Source of the DNA: Smallanthus sonchifolius
Taxonomy: Eukaryota; Streptophyta; Magnoliopsida; Asterales; Asteraceae
NCBI GenBank assembly: GCA_023525975.1
Contig: CM042035.1
Span: 33,757,001-33,821,000 of the forward strand
Length of the DNA stretch: 64,000 nucleotides
Direction: 5' to 3'
The first letter of the stretch is position 1; every line of letters begins with the position of its first letter. The notes beneath the pieces are model-generated. The model was not told the origin of the DNA, searched no databases, and worked only from the letters and a program-made list of their open reading frames with translations. Position numbers and translations under genes: made by a program. Shown piece after piece: positions 45,013 to 56,973 of this stretch.

Positions 45013-45504
45013 TACTCCAAGCAGCATTCGTTTGAATTTAAAGCTTAAACTGATTCTGATTATGGCGGTTGTAATCTCGATAGAAAATTAACCTCAGGTG
45101 GATGTCAATTCTTAGGAGACAGGCTGGTTTCCTGGCAGTGTAAGAAGCAATCAACAGTTTTTATCTCAACATCTGAAGCAGAGTATATTGCTGCTGCAAG
45201 CTACTGCTCTCAGATCTTATGGATTCAACAACAATTGAGAGACTACGGCTTGAATTACACTGGCACTCGTATGTTCATTTACGACACTGCCACCATGTCA
45301 ATCACAAACAACCTGGTGAAACATTCCAAAACTAAGCATATTGAAATTCGTCACCATTTCATCCGTGATTGTGCTGAAAAGCATTTAATTGAACTTGTGA
45401 AAGTTCACACGGATGATAATTTTGCTGATATTTTCATCAAAGCTTTTGATCGTACTCGTTTTGAACATCTTGTCAACATGATAGGAATGTTCAATCCTGA
45501 ATGA
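45013..45504 (+). pseudogene. RH: RNase H of element Y, distal part
   Basis: Resumes Y after the TACTC duplication. A stop lies at about 45048, then TDSDYGGCNLDRKLTSGGCQ, STSEAEYIAAAS (catalytic Glu), then ATMSITNNLVKHSKTKHIEI and HHFIRDCAEKHLIELV. It ends FDRTRFEHLVNMIGMFNPE with TGA at 45502-45504. The expected IYCDN Asp motif reads FIYDTA, with Asp kept but context altered. Together with 36186-36580 this is the C-terminal end of Y Pol. Confidence 0.88.
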
Positions 45505-46834
45505 AAATCGTGTTCATAACAAATTTGTTTCCTAGAATTTACATTTATTTTCTTTTTACGTTGCTTTATGTAAAATTTTTAAAAGAAAAATCCAAAAAAA
45601 AGGAAACATAAAACTTTCAAAATCTCAATGTCATTTTAAATTAGAGGAAATGATTGCGCATCAGTTAGTGATCTAAATTTCTTAGATTGCATCACTTGGG
45701 AAATGATTGCACTTCGACTACTAAAAATATTTCAAATATCATTATTTGCAATTGTCAGTAGACTAGAAGCAATCATTAAATCATTAGTAGTGTGAAAATC
45801 TAAATATCTTTTCTATAATTATGATTTGAACCCATGTTATGAGGTGTGTGTGTGTAAAAGATTAACACAAGATCATTATCAAAAATAGAATGTAAGATTT
45901 TAACTAGTATTATCATTTAAGACCAGCTTCGAGTAATGTATTTAGCACAACTTTCAGTTCACTTAACTGCCCATACTCACAAGTATGCAATGGGAAGCTG
46001 AACTATGATATGCTTCGATAACAACCATCAAGCATATATTAGCCCTTGGATCACATCTGTTCCATTGCAGACATCCAGATAACAGTTGGATCCCGTTACC
46101 CAAAATCTTCGGATTTCATATCCATTAGTCTGAATCAACAAAAATACTCACGAGCTAAGACAAATGAATCAATTGATTCATGATAATCCTTATGGATTTT
46201 GCTTGATTCCTATGTGCTAAACGATATTACCTTAAATTGGTGATATTGATAATTCTTGGGAAAATCTTAGTGTCTTGAGATAATGAATTTATTTTTCGGT
46301 CTACGTAACAGTGGGGTACACATTGTAGAACTTTAAATGGTACCTTAAATCACTTGAATTTGGTCCAAGAATGCTTATAGTTTCAAATTTGGTCTAAAAT
46401 TCTGTTTTTCAAATAAGTATGTCATAATATGATCCCAAATTCTTTGAAAGTTTACCGATATCACTATTGATGCATGTTAGCCTGATATGATTCTCTGCTT
46501 ATGACTTAACCAAAAAAAACGTTCACTGTAAGTATTCAATTCTTTGGCATTCTGTTTATCCACCTAAAAAAAAGATTTTCCCTGTGTTTTAACATAAACT
46601 TTACAAAATAACAAAAGGATTTCTTGTACAGTTCATTTCTAGAACATCGAAAAGACAAAAAGATTTTCATAACTTCCAGATATACTTTTGTTAACAGCAA
46701 CAATTGAACGTATCTATCATGTTCGTCTAAGAATTCTTCATAAACAAATGATTTTTGAGTTAAGAATTTGCAAGTGTTTAGGGTCCTGCGTACTCAAGTA
46801 AGTGTGCATGACTTACATCATGCGTACTTATTAA
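45505..46834 (+). other. Long spacer between pol and extra ORF, element Y
   Basis: About 1.3 kb of AT-rich sequence with no ORF of note on either strand. The only motif I see is the cluster of gcgtact/aagtac elements at its end (46787-46838), immediately before the extra ORF. Confidence 0.7.
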
Positions 46835-46838
46835 GTAC
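46787..46838 (+). repeat. gcgtact motif cluster before the Y extra ORF
   Basis: ctgcgtactcaagtaagtg and atgcgtacttattaagtac sit 10-50 bases before the acidic ORF and match the motif of the Y LTR and leader. Confidence 0.65.
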
Positions 46839-47760
46839 ACTCAGAAGAAGGGGAAGATAGTGATGGTGATGATGAAGATAGTGATGATGATAATGAAGAT
46901 GATGATGATGATGATAGTGATGACGGTAATGATGATGAGGATGATGGTGGTGCTGGTTACGCACAAAAACAAGATAGCAGTGAATCAGAAAGAACTGTAA
47001 CTGATTCATCTGATTCTGAACTCACACCGGACCAAAGGCATCCAAGAAAGAATATTCAGGAATCACTTCCTGAATCCTCGACAAGGCGAAGACGAAGAAA
47101 GAAAACCAAACTTGATCGCCCATGGCAGGAAGTAATGGATGAAATAAATACAGCAAGCTACCCACTCAACAAACACAACTGTATAGCCGACAAAGATGAA
47201 GAACGATAACACCGGTTATTATTCCAACCTCTGAAGAACCTATTCTTGTAGTCGTCTCTCTTCCGGCTACAACAATTCAGCTCACAACTTCAACAATACT
47301 TCCTATCTTGATTGTGTCAGTCCTTGTTTCCACAACCATAGCACCCACAATTCTCCAAACAACAACCTTACCATTCACTGTCACTGCTGGTACTCTACCA
47401 CCAATGACACACTCACTTGAGTTTGGAGACATGGGACATCACTTTGACCTGTCAGAACTGTTTGCCGATACTATTCATGAGACTGGAGAACCCTCTACAT
47501 CCAGGGTAGTTGATCCTTAGGATCAAAGGATTGCAATCATAGAGTCACAAGTAGCTTCCCAACAGACTCAAATCAATTTACTTGTTGACTCTAACACCAA
47601 ATTGACCCATCAATGGGAAGCCATGGAGAAACAAATGAAGTCATTCTTTGAGCTTCAAAAGATGCAATTCAATCTGAATGAGTCATTCTTCATCGCCCGT
47701 ACAGCTATGGAGAACCAAATGTTGATACAAAGGGGTGAATATCTGGATTGGTAAACTTGG
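46835..47760 (+). pseudogene. Extra ORF of element Y, N-terminal part (acidic)
   Basis: The open frame 46835-47209 encodes a very acidic run (GAT/GAA repeats, about 46845-46945), then DSSESERTVTDSSDSELT and a basic cluster STRRRRRKKTKLDRPWQ. A shift at about 47205 leads into a Thr-rich stretch (47210-47400), then MTHSLEFGDMGHHFDLSELF. After a TAG (47518-47520) comes a coiled-coil-like segment, RIAIIESQVASQQTQINLLV. There is no ATG near the start of the acidic part, so the true start may be lost. It is interrupted by element P at 47761 and continues at 56974. No recognised family; acidic and basic runs suggest a nucleic-acid or chromatin context, which is inference. Confidence 0.65.
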
Positions 47761-50405
47761 TGTCACACCCCAACCGACGGCGGAATCATCGGGGCGGGAC
47801 ATGTAGACTGTTCATGAGCACAAGGTTGACTAGATTTCAATATTTTAATCATCAAATTTAACTTCAAATAATTCAACACAACCAAATTCAAACAAGTACA
47901 TAAACGAAATACATAATAGTCTTTATTTAAATTTAACTAAGTCTAAAGCCTATGTGTAGCATGCATTGATCAAAATAACTCATTAGCACCTGAAACATGA
48001 ATAAAATAAGGTCAACTAAAAAGTTGGTGAGCATACACAAGTTTATACATATATAGCATATAGATTGTAAATAAACAAATCCTTACATAACATGATAAAA
48101 TAAGACATTTATGGAGAGCAGCTATTGTGTAACTAAGTACAATCAAACCTTTGTAACTAGCATGCAAAATTGTGTTGTTGGTAACAATCACCCCAATCTG
48201 GGTGGGTTTGTCAGACTCAATAGATCTATCATTGTTTACCGTCGGCTTGAATAGTTAATGATTGCACATAACTTGCACATAAAAGTTAGCACAACTAGCA
48301 CTCAGGCATAAAGCTCAAATTGCACACATGAATGTAAAGAGGATTTGTATTTGTGTAGTTTATGTAAATGTAAACGATAGTTTGTATAATGTTCATGTTC
48401 CATCCCAAAAAGTGTAAAAGAGTAAAAGGGGCTATGTAATACGCACTTGATTTGAAGGCGTAGCTAACACGAGAGACTAGATAGCAATACGAGGTCCTTG
48501 TAATGCACAACGTTAACCTAGTGTAAAATGTATATTGAATTAATAGTGTGTACAATAGTCTATGTCTAAGTCTAGATTTGAATTGGATGTATGTATAATG
48601 CTTGTGGTTTTGTACTTGAAAGTTATTATATAAAATGGAGGATTTAAAATGGATATTTTTAGAATATTTTGATCAAGGTTTGAGTTTGGAATAACTAAAT
48701 AAATAAATTACGTAATTATTATTTATTCACTTAGTTATAAAAATAATGTAAGTATTAGAAGTAATTAAGTATAACCTAAATAAATAATTTTTGTTCAAAT
48801 GTAAATTAAATAAATAATTGTTACCTTATTTATTTATTTATAAAAATGTAACTTAGACATTTAGTTATAAAAATGCATTAGATGTTTTATATTAAATATA
48901 AATTTTTTTACTTTATTTTTATAAAGATGTTTAAATAGATTGTGTAAATAATATTTAAGTGTAGGGTTTAACAATAAGAAATAATTTAATTTTTGTAAGT
49001 TTTAAATAAATAATTTCTATTTATTTTAAAATAGAAATTTTATCTTTTTGAATGACGTTAATATAAATCTTTATAAAATCAATTCTTTTTATTTAAAAAT
49101 TAATCTGAATTTTTTTTTAAAATTGAAATAATTATTCTGCCAAGACTTTTCTCACACGCACGACCGTGCCTGGGACAAAGCACGATCGTCCTAAAACCAC
49201 GGGCGCGACCGTGCTAGTCAGGGACGCGACCATGTTGACCAATACAGAGGATATAGCTAAGCTGTTCACTAGGCACGACCGTGTCCAGGGTTCTGAGGCA
49301 CGACCAAGTCTAGCCAAGACCTGGTCTGAGTGTGTGAGGCACGATCGCGCTGGTATTGGCGCGACCGTGTCTCATGAAGCACGATCGCGCTAGAAGACTA
49401 GCGCGACCGTGTCTGTTCCAAAACAGGAACGAATTGCTTAATTCTTATATTGTTAATGTTGGAATTTATGGGGCTTTCATCTGTAGGGTTATTACGAGTC
49501 TTTTGGGATATATTAATTGTATTTAAAACATGTTCAAAGCAGGGTTCGATTAAATCCATTTTGAACGAAAAATAGATTCTAGTTTGTGATGATTCCCATA
49601 TTTTAAGCCCAAATTAGATTAGGGCTTTTGATTTATAGACTAAATCGAAAGTGTGGAAGGTTTCAATTACCCGAAAGGAGGATGAATCGATGGTGTACGG
49701 GTAGAATGAGTTTCGTCGATGACGGGCTTGACCTCCGGCGTCTTCTATTGCAGTTCCGACTAAATCAGCGTGTCGAGAAGCTTTAGAGAGGATCGATAGT
49801 ATGTTGGCTTGGGAGAACTGCAAATCAAAATGGTGAATTCGATGGTTTCGTGAGAGGATTAGGCGTTTATGAGATATATCGATGAAATTGAGTTTATTTG
49901 TTGTAATTGTGATGATTAAAAGGTTTAATTGGGTTCGTTAATGGTGAAAACGTGTAGAATGGTTACGAAACCAAACGATTCTGTGATTAACGGCTGCATT
50001 TACGTTTCAACTGACGAGAGGCGCGACCGTGCCAAGGCACCTGGCGCGACCATTCCAAAGCAAGGCGCGCGACCGTGCCATAGCACTTGGGGCGACCGTG
50101 CCAGAACGAGTCGCGACCGTGCCTATTATGGTTTCTGGTTATTTATTTTAAAAATCAGTCATTGGAATTTCAGCTTTGACAGAATTAGCTTGGTTAGGAT
50201 TTAACAGAACACTTAACGGGATTACTAATTAGGTTAACTCTAGGAGGTGTTACCACATGATTATGAGTTCTAAATCTTTGAATTGAATACGATCGGCTAA
50301 CGATTAATGAGGTGTAGGTTTGAACAAGTATATGATTCAATGTCGTGTTGTTATTTTATTAGTTAAAATAAATTAAAATAGGGTAGGAAAATCAGGAATG
50401 TTACA
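47761..50405 (-). mobile_element. 3' LTR of element P
   Basis: TGTCACACCCC... to ...AGGAATGTTACA, 2,645 bp. CpG-rich gcgcgaccgtg-type motifs cluster at 49150-49415 and 50020-50125. An imperfect palindrome with 14-nt arms (one mismatch) and loop aaga is at 49380-49411. Colinear with 54282-56973. Confidence 0.93.
49150..49415. repeat. CpG-rich palindromic motif cluster in P LTR
   Basis: More than ten copies of gcacgaYcg / gcgcgaccgtg lie in both orientations, including the hairpin cgcgctag-aaga-ctagcgcg (49386-49405). The paralogous cluster in the 5' LTR (55690-55980) has the perfect 12-bp palindrome gcacgatcgtgc near 55713. Confidence 0.85.
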
Positions 50406-50415
50406 GTCTCCCCAT
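50406..50415 (-). promoter_or_regulatory. Polypurine tract of element P
   Basis: On the minus strand, acatggggagac lies directly before the 3' LTR start TGTAACATTCC, in the position expected for a PPT. Confidence 0.7.
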
Positions 50416-52773
50416 GTTAAGGGAATTTCGTCCCGAAATTTAACTAATGGAGGCTACTAAAAATCAAGAAGAAGGTGGGAGTTTTGGGTTCTCGGTGAGT
50501 TTTGATTTTTGGATTCTGGGGAGTGTAACCATTGACATGGCTTAGGCCTGATACTCAAAGTTGAATATGAAGGGTGATAATGAATTTTGTTTTGAAATGA
50601 ATTTAAGTAGGAGATTGTCGAATAATAATTCTGAATTCTAAATGTGAGATGTATTATTTGGAATGAATTTGATGGAATCTTGATAATTAGGGTTTGTGTA
50701 AGATGTAGTATAATATACTTTAAAATTGTTAGCGGGTAAAAGATTTCATAAACATTGGTCTAGGTCAAAACTTCACGTGACACGAACAACGCTACTTCTG
50801 ATAATATGATAGGAAACTTATATATAGGAAGTACCATCGGCGTATCCACCATGTCCTTGTCATATCACATCAGTTTCGTTGTTACATATCATGATAAGTT
50901 TTAGGTCACAACACACAACAAAATTTCACTATGTTTTCCATGTGCTGATTTTTATAATTCCGTGTGCACTCGTAATTACTCAAATCATCCCATGGTCCGT
51001 ATAGATCATCTCGTTGTGTGCGGGTCAAGAAGGGCACAATTTCACTCCGTCCATGTCTATTGTTTTCACATAAATGTCGCTAACAAGTAACTATGTCCTT
51101 AAGCAGGTAAGTTCACAACTAAAGAGTAGTATAACTTAAAGTTTCTTAGTTTGCTCGTGTTTGAACAAGAATACCTCAAACCCCAAGTCGTTTCCATGTA
51201 TTATGGTCTTCAACTTTGGTGAACAAAGTGCATGACCATGTCTTGTGTATAATGTAATCAATCAATTGTAATAATTGTAAGCAATTTCGTTTCATGTATA
51301 AAGTAAACACACAAGTCTTTTGTGTAGCATAAACAGCTAGCATTATGTATTTTGTAAATCAATGAGCTCTCACATGTAATGTAAACAACATAGTATCACA
51401 TGTATTATAGGAAATAAATTTCATGTATGGCGTTGACAACTTATCATCATGTATTTTGTAAATCAATATGCTCTCACGTGTAATGTAAACAACATAGCAT
51501 CATGTGTATTGTAGGAAATGAGTTTCATGTATGGCGTTGACAACTTAGCATCATGTATATTGCATAATGTGTACAGGTTAGTATGATGTACTTTGTAACT
51601 AAATGAGTTTCATGTTTAATGTGGTCAATCTAGAATTATGTATCAATCAAACAATTGTTATGTATCACGTATATCGCACACAACTAAGTTTCGTGTATTA
51701 TGTGCTCAATCCGCTAGCATGTGTATTGTAAATAAACATGTTTCGTTTGTTATGTGATTAATCCAGTAAATTGTGATTTGTATGCAAACTAGTTTCATGT
51801 ATTATGTAATTTGTGTAGCATTGGGTATATTGAGAATAATTGGGTTTCATGTACCATGTGGTTGTGTTGGGTATATTGTGAACGTGCATACGTAAGTTAT
51901 TGAACTTCAAGTGTGATGTATACTAACGGGTTTTGTATGTGATTGAGCGTTGCGGGCGAGCGGGTTGTTTGACGTTCTTGTATAATGTGGTAGTTAGGTT
52001 CTAGCTCTTAAATCTCATTGAGGTTGATGGATAGGGTTAACGTTTACGCGGTATGGATCGTCTCTTGAAGCGACAAGTGAAAGGTAATGAGAAGGTTCTG
52101 AAAATGTTCAGGGAAATGTGTTTACAAATACGGATCTTTGTTTGAAATTTGAAAGTGGTAAGTCGTCCTTGGTTGTAGATATATAACATAGTGAATCCAT
52201 TGAGTCATGTAATTTAAATAAATAGACAATTTATGGGAAAAATCTTTTAATTTAAATTTTCAGCTATTAATAAGAGAATATTTTTAAGCGGAATTATTGG
52301 ATAAACAAGTAGTCGTATACTAATTTAGCCAGGGTTTAGAAATATTTTTCTTTAATGAGGAAAAATCATAATTATTTATCGATTCGAAATAAAATTTGTA
52401 TAAAATAGATTGTATTAAGTTTCCCTATCAGGTGAGAAGTTTTATGGAAAATTTATGTTTTTGATACTATCTAAAAGTTTGATAAACATTTTGTTTGAAC
52501 AAAATAACGAGGTTTGTTTAAATCAAATAATAGGATGATTTGTTTACGAATGAGATCGCTGGTAGTGTACAAAATTGTGGTGAATGAGAAAGATGATACT
52601 TAGAGAGTTTTGATGAAAATATGATGGGTGTAGTTCACACTCAACGTATTGAATTAATGAATAAAAATTTAGAGTTGGAAAATATAAAATTTAGTAAATG
52701 CTGAAATGTAAAACATTATTCAAAACACAGGGAAATGGTTCTCAAACTGAAATAAATAATAAAAATAATTTTG
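50416..52773 (-). other. Non-coding internal region of element P
   Basis: I find no convincing ORF in 2.4 kb. Positions about 51240-51950 are a low-complexity series of atgtattttgtaa/tcatgta motifs and include a direct repeat of about 105 bp (51344-51446 and 51450-51552). Confidence 0.7.
51344..51552. repeat. Direct repeat of about 105 bp in P internal region
   Basis: Two adjacent copies share the core catgtattttgtaaatcaat...gtaatgtaaacaacatag...ttcatgtatggcgttgacaactta, differing at about ten positions. Confidence 0.85.
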
Positions 52774-53375
52774 TTAACGCCTCCTGTAGCTTTCCACTAG
52801 AAGGAGAATAATTCCCAATGCGAGTACCACTATGGTCACTTGGGTAGCCGATCTGGCTTCAACTTTAGTTGTCTCCGTGCGATACTCCAATATTTCTTTT
52901 TCGAGGATGGAGATTAACTCCTTTTGGTATCCTAATTGGTTTGCTAGACTATCCATTCCTTATCCTTGCAAATCATGCATTACTCCCTGCTCCATCCTTT
53001 GCCTCTCAAATCCCGAGGTCCTTACATATTGGTGAATGTCATTGGTTGGAATTCCTATAACATTAGTGGGTGCCGTGGTATGTCTTATCCAAGGATTAGA
53101 GTGATACGGGTCGGGCATTAGATATGGGTCTCTTAGTGGGGGGGGGGGGGTAACAGATTGTGGAGATGGGGTGTCTGATACAGGTTTCTGGGTGCGGGTG
53201 ATCCAGGTGTTCGAAGTCTTGGGCCGGTGTTCCTAATCCAATCTGCCCTTACATCAAACCTTGGTCTAGCAGCTGCGGGTGTTGGTGATCGATGCACGGG
53301 TGATCCGATGTCTTCTTCCCAATCAGACTCTTCTTCGGGACAGTATATCGGGGAGGTAGGAGAGTAGGAGTCCAT
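52774..53375 (-). pseudogene. Passenger ORF of element P (Pro-rich, C-terminal membrane helix)
   Basis: On the element's sense strand, MDSYSPTSPIYCPEEESDW starts at 53375. It continues as an acidic then Pro/Arg-rich region to LLPPPP at a C homopolymer (plus 53139-53150), where the frame is lost. One frame over it reads LRDPYLMPDPYHSNPWIRH ... GFERQRMEQGVMHDLQG, a single TAA (52962-52964), then a short coiled coil (YQKELISILEKEILEYRT). It ends in a hydrophobic stretch TIVVLALGIILLLV followed by ESYRRR, like a tail-anchored membrane protein. About 200 residues in all. I know no family for it. It is the only coding signal in P. A slightly upstream ATG in the same frame exists at 53447. Confidence 0.6.
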
Positions 53376-53447
53376 GCTTAGTAGGAAAACAATGGAAATG
53401 TTGTAAGCGATAATAAAATACTGAGTGTCAAATATAGGAGTTCTCAT

Positions 53448-54265
53448 AGGTTTAGAGTTTGACTAGTCATAACGCCGAGTCTTCACAATAGTATTTTAGG
53501 GGTACACTTGACCTATAAGTAGTGTATCCTTGAGGAGAATTCCCAGGAAAGAGGGGTGGGTCACTAGGACACACTTAAGTACCCTATCTTTCCTTAGCCA
53601 GAATCCCTCATGGACCTACACACTCTTCCAGCCATCATGTATTAATAACACTATTGTTGGGCTCATGGTCATTATGAGAATTGTTGTGAACTGGGCCTTG
53701 TGGCCCGAAAGTAAGGTTTATGCATTTCAGTGGGCTTTTGCTTCTTGGAGGATAGATCGACTGCTTAGTTTATTATTGACGGACATTAGGCCCAATAGTT
53801 TAAAATTTTGTTGTTCACAAGAGGTGTGGTATTATGTATGTGAGTTTAGGGGTGCATGAATAACTAAGTGTGTATGAGTGTGTGTGGAAACTTAGGATAG
53901 CACTTTTAAATAAATTAAATAGGTAGCAATGAATAGGAGAAAAAGTTGGCAGGTAATGTGACACATAGATTATTAAGTATTGTATCATATGATGTAGTTA
54001 TATAGTATAACATGTAAGAATATTCACATAAAAAAAATAATCATATAGCATGTAGATAGTAATGAGTGTAAGCACAAAAGTTATCAAGTAGTGTGACACA
54101 TAAGTCATTATGTATTGTATCACGTAGTGTAAATACTTATGATAGCATGTAAAAATATTTACACAATAACTAATAATGTAACATGTAGTAGCATGACATT
54201 GTATGAGTGTCCTAAAGTTATAGTCTAGGTCAAGGGTGTCTAATAACCTAGTTCCCTATAACCAA
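53448..54265 (-). other. Leader region of element P
   Basis: Between PBS and passenger ORF on the sense strand. An open stretch on the opposite strand (53530-53859) has no recognisable domain and I treat it as chance. Positions 53950-54190 hold degenerate repeats of the aagtattgtatcacatagtg type. Confidence 0.6.
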
Positions 54266-54278
54266 GGCTCTGATACCA
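54266..54278 (-). promoter_or_regulatory. Primer-binding site of element P
   Basis: Minus strand tggtatcagagcc, three bases from the LTR edge at 54282, complementary to the initiator methionine tRNA 3' end. Confidence 0.92.
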
Positions 54279-54281
54279 ATC

Positions 54282-56973
54282 TGTCACACCCTAACCGACG
54301 GCGGAATCATCGGGCGGGACATGTAGACTGTTCATGACACAAGGTTGACTAGATTTCAATATTTTAATCATCAAATTTAACTTCAAATAATTCAACACAA
54401 CCAAATTCAAACAAGTACATAAACGAAATACATAATAGTCTTTATTTAAATTTAACTAAGTCCAAAGCCTATGTGTAGCATGTCTTGATCAAAATCACTT
54501 ATTAGCACGTGAAACATGAATAAAATAAGGTCAACTAAAAAGTTGGTGAGCATACACAGGTTTATACATAGATAGCATATAGATTGTAAATAAACAAATC
54601 CTTACATAACATGATAAAATAAGACATTTATGGAGAGCAGCTATTGTGTAACTAAGTACAATCAAACCTTTGTAACTAGCATGCAAAATTGTGTTGTCGG
54701 TAACAATCACCCTAATCTGGGTGGGTTTGTCAGACTCAATAGATCTATCATTGTTTACCATCGGCTTGAATAGTTAATGATTGCACATAACTTGCACACA
54801 AAAGTTAGCACAACTAGCACTCAGGCATAAAGCTCAAATTGCACACATGAATGTAAAGAGGATTTGTATTTGTGTAGTTTGTGTAAATGTAAACGATAGT
54901 TTGTATAATGTTCATGTTCCATCCCAAAAAGTGTAAAAGAGTAAAAGGGGCTATGTAATACTCACTTGATTTGAAGGCGTAGCTAACACGAGAGACTAGA
55001 TAGTAATACGAGGTCCTTGTAATGCACAACGTTAACCTAGTGTGGAATGTATATTGAATTTATAGTGTGCACAATAGTCTATGTCTAAGTCTAGAATTGA
55101 ATTGGATGTGTGTATAACGCTTGTGGTTTTGTACTTGAAAGTTATTATATAAAATGGAGGATTTAAAATGGATATTTTTAGAATATTTTGATCAAGGTTT
55201 GAGTTTGGAATAACTAAATAAATAAATTACGTAATTATTATTTATTCACATAGTTATAAAAATAATGTTGGTATTAGGAGTAATTAAGTCTAACCTAAAT
55301 AAATAATTTTTGTTTAAATGTAAATTAAATAAATAATTGTTACCTTATTTATTTATTTATAAAATATGTAACTTAGACATTTAGTTATAAAAATGAATTA
55401 GATGTTTTATATTAAATATAAATTTCTTTACTTTATTTTCATAAAGATGTTTAAATAAGCTGTGTAAATAATATTTAGGTGTAGGGTTTAACAATAAGAA
55501 ATAATTTAATTTTTGTAAGTTTTAAATAAATAATTTCTATTTATTTTAAAATAGAAATTTGATCTTTTTGAATGACGTTAATATAAATCTTTATAAAATG
55601 AATTCTTTTTATTTAAAAATTAATCTGAAATACTTATTGTTTTTTTTTTAAATATGGAAATAATTATTCTGCCAAGACTTTTCTCACACGCACGGCCGAG
55701 CCTGGGACAAGGCACGATCGTGCTAGAACCATGGGTGCGACCATGCTAGTCAGGGACGCGACCGTGTTGAACAATACAGAGGATATAGGTAAGCTGTTCA
55801 CTATGCACGACCGTGTCTGGGCCAGGCACGACCGTGTCCAGGGTTCTGAGGCACGACCAAGTCTAGACAAGGGCATGACCGGGTCTGAGTGTGTGAGGCA
55901 CGACCGCGCTGGTATTGGCGCAACCGTGTCTCAGGAAGCACGACCGCGCTAGAAGACTAGCGCGACGGTGTCTGTTCCAAAACAGGAACGAATTGCCTAA
56001 TTCTAATATTGTTAATGTTGGAATTCATGGGGCTTTCATCTGTAGGGTTATTACGAGTCTTTTGGGATATATTAATTGTATTTAAAACATGTTCAAAGCA
56101 AGGTTCGATTAAATCCATTTTGAACGAAAAATAGATTCAGGTTTGTGATGATTCCCATATTTTAAGCCCAAATTAAATTAGGGCTTTTGATCTATAGACT
56201 AAATTGAAAGTGTGAAAGGTTTCAATTACCCGGAAGGAGGATGAATCGATGGTGTACGGGTAGAATGAGTTCCGGCGATGACGGGCTTGACCTCCGGCGT
56301 CTTCTGCTGCAATTCCGACTAAATCAGCGTGTCCAGAAGCTTTAGAGAGGATCGATAGTATGTTGGCTTGGGAGAATTGCAAATCAAAATGGTGAATTCG
56401 ATGGTTTCGTGAGAGGATTAGGCGTTTATGAGATAAATCGTCGAAATTGAGTTTATTTGTTGTAATTGTGATGATTAAAAGGTTTAATTGGGTTCGTTAA
56501 TGGAGAAAACGTGTAGAACGGTTATGAAACCAAACGATTATGTGATTAACGGCTGCATTTACGTTTCAACTAATGAGAGGCGCGACCGTGCCCATATGAG
56601 GCGCGACCGTGCCAAGGCACCGGGCGCGACCGTTTCAAAGCAAGACGCGACCGTGCCATAGCACTTGGCGCGACTGTGCCAGAACGAGGTGCGACCGTGC
56701 CTATTAGGGTTTCTGGTTATTTATTTATAAAATCAGTCCTTGCAATTTCAGCTTTGACAGAATTAGCTTGGTTAGGATTTAACAGAACACTTAACGGGAT
56801 TACTAACTGGGTTAACTCTAGGAGGTGTTACCACATGATTATGAGTTCTAAATCTTTGAATTGAATACGACCGGCTAACGATTAATGAGGTGTAGGTTTG
56901 AACAAGTATATGATTCAATGTCGTGTTCTTATTTTATTAGTTAAAATATGGTCGGAAAATCAGGAATGTTACA
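54282..56973 (-). mobile_element. 5' LTR of element P
   Basis: TGTCACACCC... to ...AGGAATGTTACA, 2,692 bp, highly similar to 47761-50405 with small indels, which suggests recent insertion. Motif clusters are at 55690-55980 and 56575-56705. Short ORFs inside LTRs are duplicated only because the LTRs are duplicated. Confidence 0.93.

Larger units (their letters stand above)
47761..56973 (-). mobile_element. Gypsy-type LTR element P without gag/pol (LARD-like)
   Basis: LTRs 54282-56973 (5', minus) and 47761-50405 (3', minus) flank a 3.9-kb internal region. The exact duplication CTTGG lies at 47756-47760 and 56974-56978. The PBS is at 54266-54278 and a PPT-like tract at 50406-50415, both consistent with minus orientation. 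No gag, protease, RT, RNase H or integrase motif occurs in any frame. The only coding signal is the passenger ORF at 53375-52774. Placement near gypsy is by analogy of the TGTCACACCCC-type LTR end and is inference. Confidence 0.93.

Noticed and set aside
46818..47009. Minus-strand His-rich ORF of 63 codons
   Set aside because: It is the antisense reading of the GAT/GAA repeat encoding the acidic run in the Y extra ORF.
49132..49823. Small ORFs in P LTRs, duplicated at 55664-56382
   Set aside because: Conservation follows from LTR duplication, not coding constraint; frames differ in length between LTRs and no motif is seen.
53530..53859. 109-codon plus-strand ORF in P
   Set aside because: Antisense to the element, no domain, located in the leader; likely chance.
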